A stretch of DNA of 64,000 nt from an uncultured Pelagibacteraceae bacterium. Its GTDB lineage: Bacteria > Pseudomonadota > Alphaproteobacteria > Pelagibacterales > Pelagibacteraceae. The notes beneath the pieces were generated by a model. It was not told the origin of the DNA. It did not search any database and worked only from the letters and a program-made list of their open reading frames with translations. The stretch is taken from the NCBI GenBank assembly GCA_902632315.1, contig CACPCD010000002.1:32501-96500 (forward strand). Direction: 5' to 3'. A program made the translations under genes and the position numbers. This document shows, piece after piece, positions 1 through 9,652 of this stretch; position 1 is the stretch's first letter; each line of letters begins with the position of its first letter.

Positions 1-740
1 GGGTATCTAATCCTCTTCGCTACCCATGCTTTCGTTCCTCAGTGTCAGTAATGATCCAGAAAGCTGCCTTCGCAATTGGTATTCTTTCTAATATCTACGA
101 ATTTCACCTCTACACTAGAAATTCTGCTTTCCTCTATCAAACTCTAGCTGAAAAGTTTTGATGGCAGTTCCAGAGTTAAGCTCTGGGATTTCACCACCAA
201 CTTTTTCAACCACCTACGAACTCTTTAAGCCCAGTAATTCCGAACTACGCTAGGTCCCTTCGTATTACCGCGGCTGCTGGCACGAAGTTAGCCGGACCTT
301 CTTATTCGGGTACAGTCATTTTCTTCCCCGACGAAAGAGCTTTACAACCCAAGGGCCTTCTTCACTCACGCGGCATCGCTGCATCAGAGTTTCCTCCATT
401 GTGCAAGATTCCCCACTGCTGCCTCCCGTAGGAGTTTGGGCCGTGTCTCAGTCCCAATGTGGCTGATCATCCTCTCAAATCAGCTATTGATCACAGTCTT
501 GGTAGGCCATTACCCCACCAACAAACTAATCAAGTGCAGGCTCATCCAATGGTGCATAAAGCTTTCTCCGTAAAGACTTATCCGGTATTAGCACAAGTTT
601 CCTCGTGTTATTCCAGGCCAAAGGGCAGATACCTACATGTTACTCACCCGTCTGCCACTAAGTATTGCTACTTCGTTCGACTTGCATGTGTTAGGCGTGC
701 CGCCAGCGTACGTTCTGAGCCATGATCAAACTCTCAAGTT
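1..740 (-). rRNA. rrs: 16S ribosomal RNA, 5' half (cut by window edge)
   Basis: The reverse strand reads as the 5' half of a bacterial 16S rRNA. The 27F site (AGAGTTTGATCATGGCTCAG) lies at about 714-733, the 515 universal region (complement of ACCGCGGCTGCTGGCAC) near 267-283, and the 785/806 region (GGGTATCTAATCC) at the window edge. The V4 stretch is one I recognise from SAR11-clade bacteria. The mature 5' end is placed near 740 by analogy with other 16S genes. The 3' half lies outside the window, so the rest of the operon (23S, 5S, spacer tRNAs) cannot be judged here. Confidence 0.97.
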
Positions 741-945
741 TAAAAACGGCGCACACTAGCTTCTATATAAATTCTAAGAATAAAATTTATATAATGTTGA
801 AGTGTGTACGACAAATTTTGGTAACCTTAACCGTCCACACTTCTCTTCTTAAATATTTACTTTTTAAATAGCTAATTGAGCAAAAAAGCTCAATAATCCT
901 CATTTATTTGTTGTAATTGTAACAATTTTTTGAGAAAGTTTGTTG
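741..945 (-). promoter_or_regulatory. 16S rRNA leader with three inverted repeats
   Basis: This is the transcribed leader between the putative rRNA promoter and mature 16S. It holds three hairpin-forming repeats: a perfect 10-bp stem (TATATAAATT, 764-773 with 784-793); an 8-bp stem GAAGTGTG/CACACTTC (799-806 with 836-843) enclosing about 29 nt; and ATTGAGC/GCTCAAT (875-881 with 888-894) around a 6-nt loop. Leader hairpins of this kind commonly serve antitermination or RNase III processing. No clear boxA copy was found. The whole gap 741-1074 shows no coding potential. Confidence 0.5.
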
Positions 946-973
946 CTTATAGGCTAAAATTAAAGGAAATCAA
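946..973 (-). promoter_or_regulatory. putative rRNA promoter
   Basis: On the minus strand TTGATT (968-973) and TATAAG (946-951) are separated by 16 bp and point into the 16S leader, giving a leader of roughly 200 nt. This is the best sigma70-like match between the 16S gene and the divergent peptidase gene. The assignment is by consensus only. Confidence 0.45.
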
Positions 974-1074
974 GTCTATATAAAAAAAAAGAAGGCAAAA
1001 AAACCACGATTTTAAAGGGTTTTTTTTGATTTTTGCTTAATGCTGCACTAATAATCTAAAAACTAATTATTTTA

Positions 1075-2367
1075 ATGATTAATTATTTTAAAAGCAAAAT
1101 AAGGAAAAATGCAGAGATATTTGCTTTATTTATTTTAATTTTAGTAACTATAATTTCCACCTCATACTATAATTATAACAAAAAAAAAATTTACAATAAT
1201 TACAAAACAATTATTAATAATATCTATCTTCAGAAAACTTTAGACCATACTTTTAATCAACTTGAGCCTAGATTTAAAGAAATTGAACATAAAATTACAA
1301 CAGGTGAAACTTTTGACAAAATTTTAGAGTTTTATGAAATAAATGAAAATGAAATTGAAGAAATTAAAAAAAAGATTTCAAAAAAAATAAATCTTAATAA
1401 ATTAAATACGAGTCACAAAATTCAATTTACAATAGACCAAACAAACTCATTAATTAAAGAATTTATTTTTCAAATTTCCAATACTGAAAAAATTTATTTA
1501 GCAAGAAATACTGAGTCTAATAAGTTTGATCAAAAGATTTTGGTCACGAAACTTAATAAAAATATCTTGTATAAAGAAAATGTAATACTGCAAAGTCTCT
1601 ACAAATCTGCTTCAAACCAAAAGATACCAGCAAATATCATTATTGAATTCGCTAGGATATATGGTTTTCAGGTAGACTTTCAAAGGGATATAAGGAAACG
1701 TGATAGTTTTCAAATAATGTATGAAGTATTTATTAATGATAATGGAAAAGTAATCGAAACTGGTAATATCCTTTTTGCTAATCTCAAATTGAGCGGCCAA
1801 GATAATTCACTATACTACTTTGACAAAAACGGAAGTGAAGGACACTACGATAAAAGTGGTAAAAGTGTTAAGAAAGCATTAATGAAAACTCCTATTAACG
1901 GAGCAAGACTTTCTTCTCCTTTTGGAATGAGAAAACATCCTATTGATGGATTTAATAAAATGCACAGAGGTACAGATTTCGCTGCGCCAATGGGGACTCC
2001 AATTATGGCTTCAGGAGATGGTGTAATTAAAAAAGCAGGTTGGTGTGGAGGTGGAGGAAATTGTGTCGTAATAAAACACAATTCAACATATCAAACAGTG
2101 TATGCACATATGTCTAAGTTTGCAAAAGGTATAAGAAAAGGAATAAGAGTTAAGCAAGCACAAGTTATTGGATACGTTGGATCTACTGGAAAGTCTACTG
2201 GTCCTCACTTGCATTATGAGGTTATAGTAAATGGTAAAAAAATAAATTCACAAACATTGAAATTACCTTCTGGTAAAATTTTAAAAGGAAATGATAGAAA
2301 ATTATTTGAAACAAAAAAAATTAAGTTAGATGTTTTGAAGTCTGAGAAGATTGTTGGAATAAATTAG
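1075..2367 (+). CDS. M23-family murein endopeptidase, membrane anchored
   Basis: A 430-residue protein with one N-terminal membrane segment (about residues 14-30), a poorly conserved helical region rich in Lys, Asn and Glu, and a C-terminal LytM/M23 metallopeptidase domain. The zinc-site motifs are visible: HxxxD as H297-R-G-T-D301 and the HxH pair H378-L-H380 in GPHLHYEV. The family cleaves peptidoglycan cross-links in the periplasm during growth or division. The domain architecture resembles MepM/NlpD-like proteins, so I give no symbol. It is divergent from the rRNA operon, and its last bases overlap the convergent DUF4167 gene by 4 bp. Confidence 0.9.
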   Translation: MINYFKSKIRKNAEIFALFILILVTIISTSYYNYNKKKIYNNYKTIINNIYLQKTLDHTFNQLEPRFKEIEHKITTGETFDKILEFYEINENEIEEIKKKISKKINLNKLNTSHKIQFTIDQTNSLIKEFIFQISNTEKIYLARNTESNKFDQKILVTKLNKNILYKENVILQSLYKSASNQKIPANIIIEFARIYGFQVDFQRDIRKRDSFQIMYEVFINDNGKVIETGNILFANLKLSGQDNSLYYFDKNGSEGHYDKSGKSVKKALMKTPINGARLSSPFGMRKHPIDGFNKMHRGTDFAAPMGTPIMASGDGVIKKAGWCGGGGNCVVIKHNSTYQTVYAHMSKFAKGIRKGIRVKQAQVIGYVGSTGKSTGPHLHYEVIVNGKKINSQTLKLPSGKILKGNDRKLFETKKIKLDVLKSEKIVGIN

Positions 2368-2774
2368 TTTGCCTCAGATTGGATATTATTTTTATCCTCA
2401 TTTTCGGTTTGTGAAAATTTTTTATCTTTCTCAATTTCAGAAGATTTTTTATTCTGCTCAACGTTATTTTCAAGATTTTTAGATTTTTTAAAGTTTTCTT
2501 GTTCGCTTAAAATTCTTGTGAAATGATCAGCGTGTTGAAAATAATTTTCTGATAAAATTTTGTCACCACTTGATAATGCCTCTCTTGCAAGATTACTATA
2601 TTTTTCTATCAACTTTGACGCATTATGATTGTTTCTACCAGGAGCCTTTCTTTGAAAACTATCGTTATTTGAAAAATTTGATCCATACTTTGGTCTGTCA
2701 GAAGTTTGTTTGAAGTTTCTATCGCCTCTTCTAAAGCTTCCTCTTCTTCCATTATTATTTCTAAACGTTACCAT
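2364..2774 (-). CDS. DUF4167 family protein, probable RNA-binding
   Basis: 136 residues. The N-terminus is rich in Arg, Gly and Asn (RGG-like: NNNGRRGSFRRGDRNF), followed by the conserved helical block around residues 48-90 with the pattern NASKLIEKYSNLAREALSSG and a following ENYFQHADHF. That block is diagnostic of DUF4167, an alphaproteobacterial family with no settled function. The tail is acidic and Lys-rich and looks disordered. It sits 10 bp downstream of prmC in the lysC-ispG-prfA-prmC series, the usual alphaproteobacterial position. An RNA-binding role is inferred from composition only. Confidence 0.85.
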   Translation of the reverse strand: MVTFRNNNGRRGSFRRGDRNFKQTSDRPKYGSNFSNNDSFQRKAPGRNNHNASKLIEKYSNLAREALSSGDKILSENYFQHADHFTRILSEQENFKKSKNLENNVEQNKKSSEIEKDKKFSQTENEDKNNIQSEAN

Positions 2775-2784
2775 AATTATTTTT

Positions 2785-3627
2785 CTAAATTCTAGTGCTT
2801 ACAATGCATCTATCGTTTTTTGCTAAATCTCGCACAATTTTGTTAATATAAAATCCATTTATTTCTAATAAATTTTTAACTTCTCTTCTTTGATCAAAAT
2901 TTATTTCCAAAACAAATTTACCTTTCTTTTTTATCAATTCAGACGACTTAAATATTATCTTTCTTATTTCTGATAACCCGTCTAATCCACCATTAAGTGC
3001 CAATTTTGGCTCAAATCCAATTACATCTCTTTCCAAATATTTCAAATAGTGTTTTTTAATATAAGGAGGATTAGATATAATTAAATCATATTTGCCATTT
3101 GAGAAATTGTCAATATCAGATTGAAAAAACTTTACTCTGTTTATTAAACCAAGCTTTTTGGCGTTTGTTTTACTCAACGAAATACATTTTTTGCTAATAT
3201 CAACACCTATTCCATGGAAATTTTTTTTTTCTTTTAGAATTGATAACAATATGCATCCAGAACCAACTCCAATATCTAAAATACTCTGGTATGATTTGTT
3301 TTTTGTAAGTTTAAACACTTCCTCTATAAGAGTTTCCGTATCAGGTCTTGGTATAAGAATATTATTTTTTATAACAAATTCATGTTTCCAGAACTCTTTT
3401 TTTTCAGTCAAGTACGCAATTGGTTTTCCCTTTAGTCTTTGAGAAATTAGATCCTCAAAATAATTTAATTTTTCTTTTTTTAAATTTTTTCTTAGGTTTA
3501 GCAAAATATATTCCCTATTTCTTCCTAAAGTTTTGGACATCAAGATTTCACTATCTAAACTTGATGATTTAGAACCTCCATTTTTTAAAATAGTTTTTGC
3601 ATTCTTTAATGCTTTTTCTATATCCAT
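2785..3627 (-). CDS. prmC: peptide chain release factor N5-glutamine methyltransferase
   Basis: 280 residues, normal for PrmC/HemK. An N-terminal helical domain recognises the release factor. The SAM-dependent methyltransferase fold begins near residue 105 (LDIGVGSGCILLSIL), and the family signature NPPY is at residues 186-189; its Asn and Tyr grip the substrate glutamine. The enzyme methylates the Gln of the GGQ loop of RF1/RF2, and its partner gene prfA lies 5 bp upstream on the same strand, so the two are almost certainly co-transcribed. Confidence 0.95.
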   Translation of the reverse strand: MDIEKALKNAKTILKNGGSKSSSLDSEILMSKTLGRNREYILLNLRKNLKKEKLNYFEDLISQRLKGKPIAYLTEKKEFWKHEFVIKNNILIPRPDTETLIEEVFKLTKNKSYQSILDIGVGSGCILLSILKEKKNFHGIGVDISKKCISLSKTNAKKLGLINRVKFFQSDIDNFSNGKYDLIISNPPYIKKHYLKYLERDVIGFEPKLALNGGLDGLSEIRKIIFKSSELIKKKGKFVLEINFDQRREVKNLLEINGFYINKIVRDLAKNDRCIVSTRI

Positions 3628-3632
3628 AATTT

Positions 3633-4706
3633 TTATTTTAAGTTACTAAGACTTTCTTCTTGAGCTTGAAGTGTTAATGACTCTATCATTTCATCAAAAG
3701 CTTCGCCCTCTAAAAATTCATCTAATTTGTGTAATGTTAAGTTAATTCTATGATCCGTAACTCTACCTTGGGGAAAATTGTAAGTTCTTATTCTTTCTGA
3801 CCTATCTCCAGTCCCTATTTTGGTTTTTCGATCTTTTGATCTTTCTTTTTCAATCCTGTTTCTCTCTAATTCATACAACCTGGCTCTTAAAATTTTCATT
3901 CCTTTTGCCTTGTTTTTATGCTGAGATTTCTCATCTTGTTGTGAAACTGAAAGACCTGTTGGTATATGAGTTATTCTAACAGCACTATCTGTTGTATTAA
4001 CAGACTGCCCACCTGGACCACCAGCTCTGAAAACATCTATTCTTAAATCACTCTCGTTTATTTTTAAATCTACTTCCTCAACTTCGGGTAAAACTGCCAC
4101 TGTTGCTGCTGAAGTGTGAACTCTTCCTTGCGTTTCAGTATCAGGCACTCTTTGAACTCTATGAACACCACTCTCGTATTTAAGAGTAGAGTAAATATTT
4201 GTTCCTTTAATTGAAGCAATCACTTCTTTAAGTCCTCCCGCCTCACTTTTAGAAATTGATATCAGATCTAATAACCATTTTTTCTTATGACTTACTTTTT
4301 CATACATCTTAAATAAATCTCCAGCAAAAAGACTTGCCTCTAAACCTCCTGTGCCAGCTCTAATTTCTATAATAGCATTTTTCTTATCTGCCTCATCTTT
4401 AGGTAATAAAAATAATTTTAATTTTTTTTCATTTTGAAAATTTAAATTTTTTAAATCTTTTAATTCAATTTCAGCCATCTTTTTTAGTTCTAAGTCTCCA
4501 TTTTTATCCTCAATAATTTTTTGTAATTCATTTTGATCTTTTTCAAAAGATAAGTATCTTTTTGCATCTGCAATAATTTCATTTAGGTCGGAATATTCTT
4601 TTGATTTTTCCGCGAATTTATTTTTATCTAAACTACCAGATGATAAATCTTTTTCTAAATTTGAATGTTTGACGATTAATTCTTTGATAGTCTTCGCAGG
4701 TATCAT
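3633..4706 (-). CDS. prfA: peptide chain release factor 1
   Basis: 357 residues, standard RF1 length. The peptidyl-tRNA hydrolysis motif GGQ is at residues 232-234 ([16 protein letters not shown]). The stop-codon recognition tripeptide PxT appears as P-D-T in [15 protein letters not shown]; Asp in the middle position is less usual than Ala or Val. RF1 reads UAA and UAG. The start overlaps the ispG stop by 4 bp (ATGA-type), implying translational coupling, and prmC follows after 5 bp. Confidence 0.96.
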   Translation of the reverse strand: MIPAKTIKELIVKHSNLEKDLSSGSLDKNKFAEKSKEYSDLNEIIADAKRYLSFEKDQNELQKIIEDKNGDLELKKMAEIELKDLKNLNFQNEKKLKLFLLPKDEADKKNAIIEIRAGTGGLEASLFAGDLFKMYEKVSHKKKWLLDLISISKSEAGGLKEVIASIKGTNIYSTLKYESGVHRVQRVPDTETQGRVHTSAATVAVLPEVEEVDLKINESDLRIDVFRAGGPGGQSVNTTDSAVRITHIPTGLSVSQQDEKSQHKNKAKGMKILRARLYELERNRIEKERSKDRKTKIGTGDRSERIRTYNFPQGRVTDHRINLTLHKLDEFLEGEAFDEMIESLTLQAQEESLSNLK

Positions 4707-5803
4707 TTAGTTTTCTCGAATTCAGACGCTTTTTTTTCAACTTCATTAACAACTTTTTTAATCATATCCTCCGTCAATACTTTTTCCTTTTGTATTCCTG
4801 ACAAATACAACATGTTATTTCCTTTCTTACCTCCCGTTATACCAACATCTGTCATCGCAGCCTCACCCGGTCCGTTAACAACACAGCCTATAATTGATAA
4901 AGTAACTGGGGTTTTTATGTGAGACAGTTTTTTTTCTAAAATTTTGACTGTATCTATTACTTGAAAACCCTGTCTGGCACATGATGGACAGGATATGATT
5001 TTTACTCCCCGATTTCTTAAATTAAGTGATTTAAGTATTTCATTTCCGATTTTTACCTCTTGGACTGGGTCATCTGATAGAGAAATTCGAATTGTATCCC
5101 CTATTCCATTTAATAGGAGAGATCCTAACCCAATCGAAGATTTAATACTGCCTGAAACAAAACTTCCAGCTTCTGTTATTCCTAGATGAAGAGGATAATC
5201 AGTAACTTTTGAAAGTTGTCTATAGGCCTCGATTGACAAAAAAACATCTGAGGACTTTACACTTATTTTAAAATTGAAGAAGTTTTGGTCTTCTAAAATT
5301 TTTATATTTTTTAAAGCACTTTCAACTAAAGCTTCTGGGCAAGGTTCCTTAAATTTTTCAAGAATTTCTTTTTCTAATGAGCCAGCATTTACTCCAATTC
5401 TTATAGAACAATTATTATCTTTTGCTGCAGACAAAACTTCTTTAATCTTATCTTTATCACCAATATTTCCTGGATTAATTCTTAAACAGCTTGCTCCATT
5501 CTCTGCGGCCTCAATTGCTCTCTTATAATGAAAATGTATATCTGCAACAATTGGTATATCAACATGTTTTACAATTTCTTTTAATGCTTTGGAGGAAGAT
5601 TCATCTGGACAGGATACTCTTACAATGTCTGCTCCCTCACTTTGAATTTCGATAATTTGGTTTATTGTCGCCTTAATATCTGTTGTAAGAGTATTGGTCA
5701 TAGATTGGACAGAAATTGGATTATCTCCGCCAATTTTTACTTTTCCAACTGAAATTACTTTAGTTTTTTTTCTCTTAATATTTCTAAATGGTCTGATATT
5801 CAT
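4703..5803 (-). CDS. ispG: 4-hydroxy-3-methylbut-2-enyl-diphosphate synthase (GcpE)
   Basis: 366 residues, close to the short bacterial form of about 370. The protein begins with a TIM barrel ([18 protein letters not shown]) and ends with the [4Fe-4S] domain; the cluster cysteines are in CPSCARQGF and [10 protein letters not shown], with the catalytic Glu in the latter. It converts MEcPP to HMBPP in the non-mevalonate isoprenoid pathway. It lies between lysC (5 bp upstream) and prfA (4-bp overlap). Confidence 0.96.
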   Translation of the reverse strand: MNIRPFRNIKRKKTKVISVGKVKIGGDNPISVQSMTNTLTTDIKATINQIIEIQSEGADIVRVSCPDESSSKALKEIVKHVDIPIVADIHFHYKRAIEAAENGASCLRINPGNIGDKDKIKEVLSAAKDNNCSIRIGVNAGSLEKEILEKFKEPCPEALVESALKNIKILEDQNFFNFKISVKSSDVFLSIEAYRQLSKVTDYPLHLGITEAGSFVSGSIKSSIGLGSLLLNGIGDTIRISLSDDPVQEVKIGNEILKSLNLRNRGVKIISCPSCARQGFQVIDTVKILEKKLSHIKTPVTLSIIGCVVNGPGEAAMTDVGITGGKKGNNMLYLSGIQKEKVLTEDMIKKVVNEVEKKASEFEKTK

Positions 5804-5808
5804 TTTTC

Positions 5809-7023
5809 TTAACTATCTAGTTTAAACTCTTTATGTAAAGCATTTAAAGCTTTTTTAGTATTTTTTTTGTCGATCAACACAGAAATTTTTATTTCAGAAG
5901 TAGATATAACTTGAATATTTATTCTTTTTTTAGCGAGCGACTGAAACATTCTAAATGTTACACCTGGGGTAGTAATCATTCCCACTCCAATGATAGAAAT
6001 TTTGGAAACTCCCTTATTAAACAATAATTTTCTAAAATTAATACTTTTGTTTTCTTTTATAATTTTTTTTGTTTTATTCAAATCCTCATTTTTTATTGTA
6101 AATGTCAAGTCTGTCTCTTTGCCGTTTGATGAAATATTTTGAACTACCATATCAACATTTATAGAGTTTCTTGATAAAGGTTTAAAGATAGATGCAGCAA
6201 CACCGGGTTTATCTTTTACACCAATTAAAGTTACCTTTGCGTCATTATGAGTTGAGGTAATGCCAGTTACAATTTTATTAGATAGAATATTGGATCTTTT
6301 GGTTATCAGTGTTCCACTTTTATTCACAAACGAAGATTTAACTTCTATATTTATTCTATTTAGCCTAGCATCTTGTATAGAAACTGGTTGCATTACTTTA
6401 GCTCCTAATGATGCCATCTCTAGCATTTCTTCATAAGAAATTACTTTAATCTTTTTTGCTTTTTTTAGCTTATTAGGATCAGTTGTATAAACTCCCTCAA
6501 CATCCGTGTAGATTACACATCTCTGGGCTTTAAAAAATTTAGCAAGTATAATTGCAGTAGCATCAGAACCACCTCTTCCAATTGTAGTTATCCTTTCCTT
6601 ATCATTTATTCCCTGAAAACCTGCTATAACAGGCACGCCGCCATTCTTTAGATATTTTAAAATAGCATTTTTTTTAATAAGATTAATTCTTGAGTTTTTA
6701 TGATGGCCAATTGTTAATATTGGTATCTGCCAAGCTAACCATGACCTAGACTTAATACCATTATTAATCAATCTACCTGCTATTAAAGAACATGCTACTT
6801 GCTCACCAGAGGAAACTAGTACATCATATTCCTCCTCTGAAAAATTTTGACTTATTTGATTTGATTTTTTTACCAAATCATTTGTTACGCCTCTCATGGC
6901 AGATGAGACAACAATGACTTTGTAATTTTTTCTTACATAAGTTTTAATTATATCACCTACTTTTTTGATTTTATCAATCGTTCCTACTGAAGTGCCTCCA
7001 AATTTTAAAACTACAATTTTCAT
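5809..7023 (-). CDS. lysC: aspartate kinase
   Basis: 404 residues, single-function aspartokinase length. The N-terminal kinase motif KFGGTSVG is at residues 7-14, the catalytic GRGGSDATA block is near residue 150, and two ACT repeats occupy roughly residues 255-400, where lysine or threonine feedback usually acts. It phosphorylates aspartate, the first step to lysine, DAP, threonine and methionine. It heads the minus-strand ispG-prfA-prmC-DUF4167 series and is divergent from ubiG with 70 bp between the starts. Confidence 0.95.
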   Translation of the reverse strand: MKIVVLKFGGTSVGTIDKIKKVGDIIKTYVRKNYKVIVVSSAMRGVTNDLVKKSNQISQNFSEEEYDVLVSSGEQVACSLIAGRLINNGIKSRSWLAWQIPILTIGHHKNSRINLIKKNAILKYLKNGGVPVIAGFQGINDKERITTIGRGGSDATAIILAKFFKAQRCVIYTDVEGVYTTDPNKLKKAKKIKVISYEEMLEMASLGAKVMQPVSIQDARLNRINIEVKSSFVNKSGTLITKRSNILSNKIVTGITSTHNDAKVTLIGVKDKPGVAASIFKPLSRNSINVDMVVQNISSNGKETDLTFTIKNEDLNKTKKIIKENKSINFRKLLFNKGVSKISIIGVGMITTPGVTFRMFQSLAKKRINIQVISTSEIKISVLIDKKNTKKALNALHKEFKLDS

Positions 7024-7093
7024 GATAAGATTTTCACTTAATATGTTAAAATATATTGATAAAATACATGTTGATTATAAAGTCAACTTACTA

Positions 7094-7822
7094 ATGAAAA
7101 ATAACACAATTAACAAAGAAGAAATAGAAAAATTTTCAAAAATTGCAAAGGAATGGTGGGATCCTGAAGGAAAATTTAAACCGTTACATAAATTTAATCC
7201 CATTAGAATCTCTTATATAAAAGACAATATCATGCAAAGTTTGGAAATCGAAAATAAACAAAAACCGCTCGAAAATATTAAAATTCTGGATATAGGATGC
7301 GGTGGAGGACTTCTGTCTGAACCACTTGCTAGATTAGGTGCTGAAGTTACTGCAATAGATGCTTCATCTAAAAATATTGAAATTGCAAAATTACATGCAA
7401 AAGAAAATAATCTTAAAATAGATTATAAATGCTCCTCACCCGAAAAATTAGATTCAAATTTAAAATTCGATGTTATTTTAAATATGGAGATTATTGAACA
7501 TGTAGAAAATGTAGATTTTTTTTTGGGATCTTGTGCGAAATTATTGAAAAAAAATGGTATTATGTTTGTGGCAACTTTAAACAAAACATTAAAATCATAT
7601 TTGTTTGCAATTATTGGGGCAGAGTATGTTTTACGATGGCTTCCAATAGGCACCCACGATTGGGAAAAATTTGTAAGACCTGAGGATTTAATAAAAAATT
7701 TAGAAAAGTATAATTTTAGACTTGATGCTCTCAATGGTATGAAATTTAATTTAATTAAAGATCAGTGGTTTATTAGTAAAGATAAATCAATAAACTATAT
7801 TGGAAAATTTATAAAAAATTAA
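7094..7822 (+). CDS. ubiG: ubiquinone biosynthesis O-methyltransferase
   Basis: Class I SAM methyltransferase with glycine loop ILDIGCGGGLLSEPLARLGA and the UbiG N-terminal signature EEIEKFSKIAKEWWDP. I take the ATG at 7094 (242 residues). Upstream in-frame codons exist, but the added residues do not resemble the family and run back into lysC. The enzyme carries out two O-methylations in ubiquinone synthesis. Its stop overlaps the convergent DUF1178 gene by 4 bp. Confidence 0.93.
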   Translation: MKNNTINKEEIEKFSKIAKEWWDPEGKFKPLHKFNPIRISYIKDNIMQSLEIENKQKPLENIKILDIGCGGGLLSEPLARLGAEVTAIDASSKNIEIAKLHAKENNLKIDYKCSSPEKLDSNLKFDVILNMEIIEHVENVDFFLGSCAKLLKKNGIMFVATLNKTLKSYLFAIIGAEYVLRWLPIGTHDWEKFVRPEDLIKNLEKYNFRLDALNGMKFNLIKDQWFISKDKSINYIGKFIKN

Positions 7823-8244
7823 TTTCTATTATCTTTAGTCCAGGGAATGATTTCTGCACTAATTCCTTCCTCTTTAAGTTCCATGATTTCATCTTTAGAG
7901 GCGGTTCCATAAATCCCTTTTTCTTTTTTTTTGTCGCTGTAATGAATTATTCTTGCTTCTTTAGCAAAATTTTCACCTACAAATTTAAAATTATCTTTTA
8001 TAAATTTTTGATACTCTTTAATTTTTTCTTTAACAGAATTAGATTTCCAATTTTTTAAATAATTCCTATCTGAGGATTTATTCATTAATTTAGGAGCCAT
8101 TAAAGTTTTAATTACATTACTTGAACCACAATTGTGGCAGTTTAAAAAATTTCTTTTTTTTAGCTTGTCAAATTCTTGAGAAGATGCAAACCAACTATCA
8201 AATGATAGTTCACAACTCTTACAGATTAATTTGTATTTTATCAT
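7819..8244 (-). CDS. DUF1178 family zinc-ribbon-like protein
   Basis: 141 residues. The N-terminus has a zinc-ribbon pattern, CKSC (residues 9-12) and CHNC (36-39), joined by the family block FDSWFASSQEFDKL. These features and the length match DUF1178, common in alphaproteobacteria and without a known function. It lies downstream of argJ on the same strand with a 41-bp gap and overlaps the ubiG stop. Confidence 0.85.
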   Translation of the reverse strand: MIKYKLICKSCELSFDSWFASSQEFDKLKKRNFLNCHNCGSSNVIKTLMAPKLMNKSSDRNYLKNWKSNSVKEKIKEYQKFIKDNFKFVGENFAKEARIIHYSDKKKEKGIYGTASKDEIMELKEEGISAEIIPWTKDNRN

Positions 8245-8285
8245 TAAATTTGATTTAATAACTTTTCCAAAAAATTCAATAGTTT

Positions 8286-9587
8286 TTAACTTCTATAATT
8301 TGCATTTATTTCAATATATTTTTTTGTTAAGTCCATTGTAAATGCTGAAAAATTCTTTGATCCATTAGAAATATCAATATCAATTTCTATAGTGTCATTT
8401 TTCATATAGTCCGAGGCATCTGACTCATTATAATTCGGGTTAAGTTTTCCATTTTGGATTATTAAAACATCTCCAAACTTTATAGATAATTTTTCAATGT
8501 TAATAACTACCCCGGCCTTGCCAATTGCCATTATAATCCTTCCCCAATTTGGATCCTCTCCAGCAATAGCAGTTTTTACTAACGGAGAGTTTGCAATTGA
8601 AAAAGCAATTTTTTTGGCATCATTATCTGTTTTGCAATTGTTAACTTGTATCTTAATAAACTTTGAAGCTCCCTCACCATCTGCAACAACTCTTTTTGCC
8701 AAATTGAGTAATACCTTGTTTAAAGCCTCATCAAAATTGTTTAATTTTTCATCATTTAAATTATTAATCTTCGGATGTTTTGCTTTTCCTGTTGAAAATA
8801 TTGTAACCATATCGTTTGTACTGGTATCTCCATCACAACTAATTGCATTAAATGTATTTAAGATATTTTTTTTAAGAAGTTTTTTTAATACATCATTTGG
8901 AATATCAGCATCTGTAAAAATATAGGCAAGTGTAGTGGCCATATTTGGCTGGATCATTCCCGAGCCTTTAGCTAAACCAAAAATTTTAATATCACTATTT
9001 CCAATCACACAATTTTCCATAGCCATTTTAGGTTGAGTATCCGTTGTCATAATTCCAAGTGCAGCTTTCATCCAAATATATTTATTTTGTGTATATTTAA
9101 TTTTATTAATCAAGTCTGGTACTTTGTTTCTAATTTTTTCCTCAGGAAAAACTTCCCCTATTGTGCCTGTGCAACCAAAAATTATTTCTTTCTTTTTTAT
9201 TTTTTTTGGATGAGAATCATCCTCTTTTTGCTTTTCAGATAATTGTGTGGAAATAGTTTCAGCTATCTTTTCAAGACTTTTATAACCTTGTTTTCCTGTA
9301 AAACAATTTGCATTTCTTGTGTTTACAACAAGTGAGAATACTTTTTTGCTTTTGTGTTTTAAGTTCCATTTTATGTTTTCAGAAATAATTTTTGATTGTG
9401 TGTAAAGAGATGCATTATTTGCACCATCTCTAAAGTAAAACATTACCAAATCATCTCTTGGATTATTGTACAAGTTTGCACTCACTGTTGAAATAGAGAC
9501 ACCATCAATATGGTCTAAATCTTGAAATTCCATCATTCTTTTATTTTTGGATTTCGAAGACAAAAAGTTGCTTAAATTTATGCCCAT
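8286..9587 (-). CDS. argJ: bifunctional glutamate N-acetyltransferase / N-acetylglutamate synthase
   Basis: 433 residues. ArgJ matures by self-cleavage at a conserved Ala-Thr bond; the motif here is KGSGMIQPNMATTLA with A217-T218, making T218 the nucleophile. The oxyanion-hole region GCTGTIGE and a C-terminal block ending IEINANYRS are also family typical. It transfers acetyl from N-acetylornithine to glutamate (cyclic arginine pathway). The neighbouring arginine genes argF, argD and argB are elsewhere in this window. It is divergent from secA with 65 bp between. Confidence 0.95.
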   Translation of the reverse strand: MGINLSNFLSSKSKNKRMMEFQDLDHIDGVSISTVSANLYNNPRDDLVMFYFRDGANNASLYTQSKIISENIKWNLKHKSKKVFSLVVNTRNANCFTGKQGYKSLEKIAETISTQLSEKQKEDDSHPKKIKKKEIIFGCTGTIGEVFPEEKIRNKVPDLINKIKYTQNKYIWMKAALGIMTTDTQPKMAMENCVIGNSDIKIFGLAKGSGMIQPNMATTLAYIFTDADIPNDVLKKLLKKNILNTFNAISCDGDTSTNDMVTIFSTGKAKHPKINNLNDEKLNNFDEALNKVLLNLAKRVVADGEGASKFIKIQVNNCKTDNDAKKIAFSIANSPLVKTAIAGEDPNWGRIIMAIGKAGVVINIEKLSIKFGDVLIIQNGKLNPNYNESDASDYMKNDTIEIDIDISNGSKNFSAFTMDLTKKYIEINANYRS

Positions 9588-9652
9588 GGTATTTAAAATA
9601 ATTATTAAATAATTATATTAAAGGATATAAGTAAATAATAAATCAAAAACTA

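Noticed and set aside
459..725. 88-residue open frame on the plus strand
   Set aside because: It lies wholly inside the 16S rRNA gene on the opposite strand.
997..1027. Terminator-like stem (A7CC / GGT7) upstream of the M23 gene
   Set aside because: The stem is almost only A-T pairs with a 12-nt loop, no gene ends there on the plus strand, and such runs are common in this AT-rich DNA.
6965..7093. 43-residue extension of UbiG
   Set aside because: It overlaps the lysC start on the other strand and does not resemble the family; the ATG at 7094 precedes the conserved N-terminus.
8497..8925. 142-residue frame antisense to argJ
   Set aside because: It is a shadow of the argJ frame with no family resemblance.
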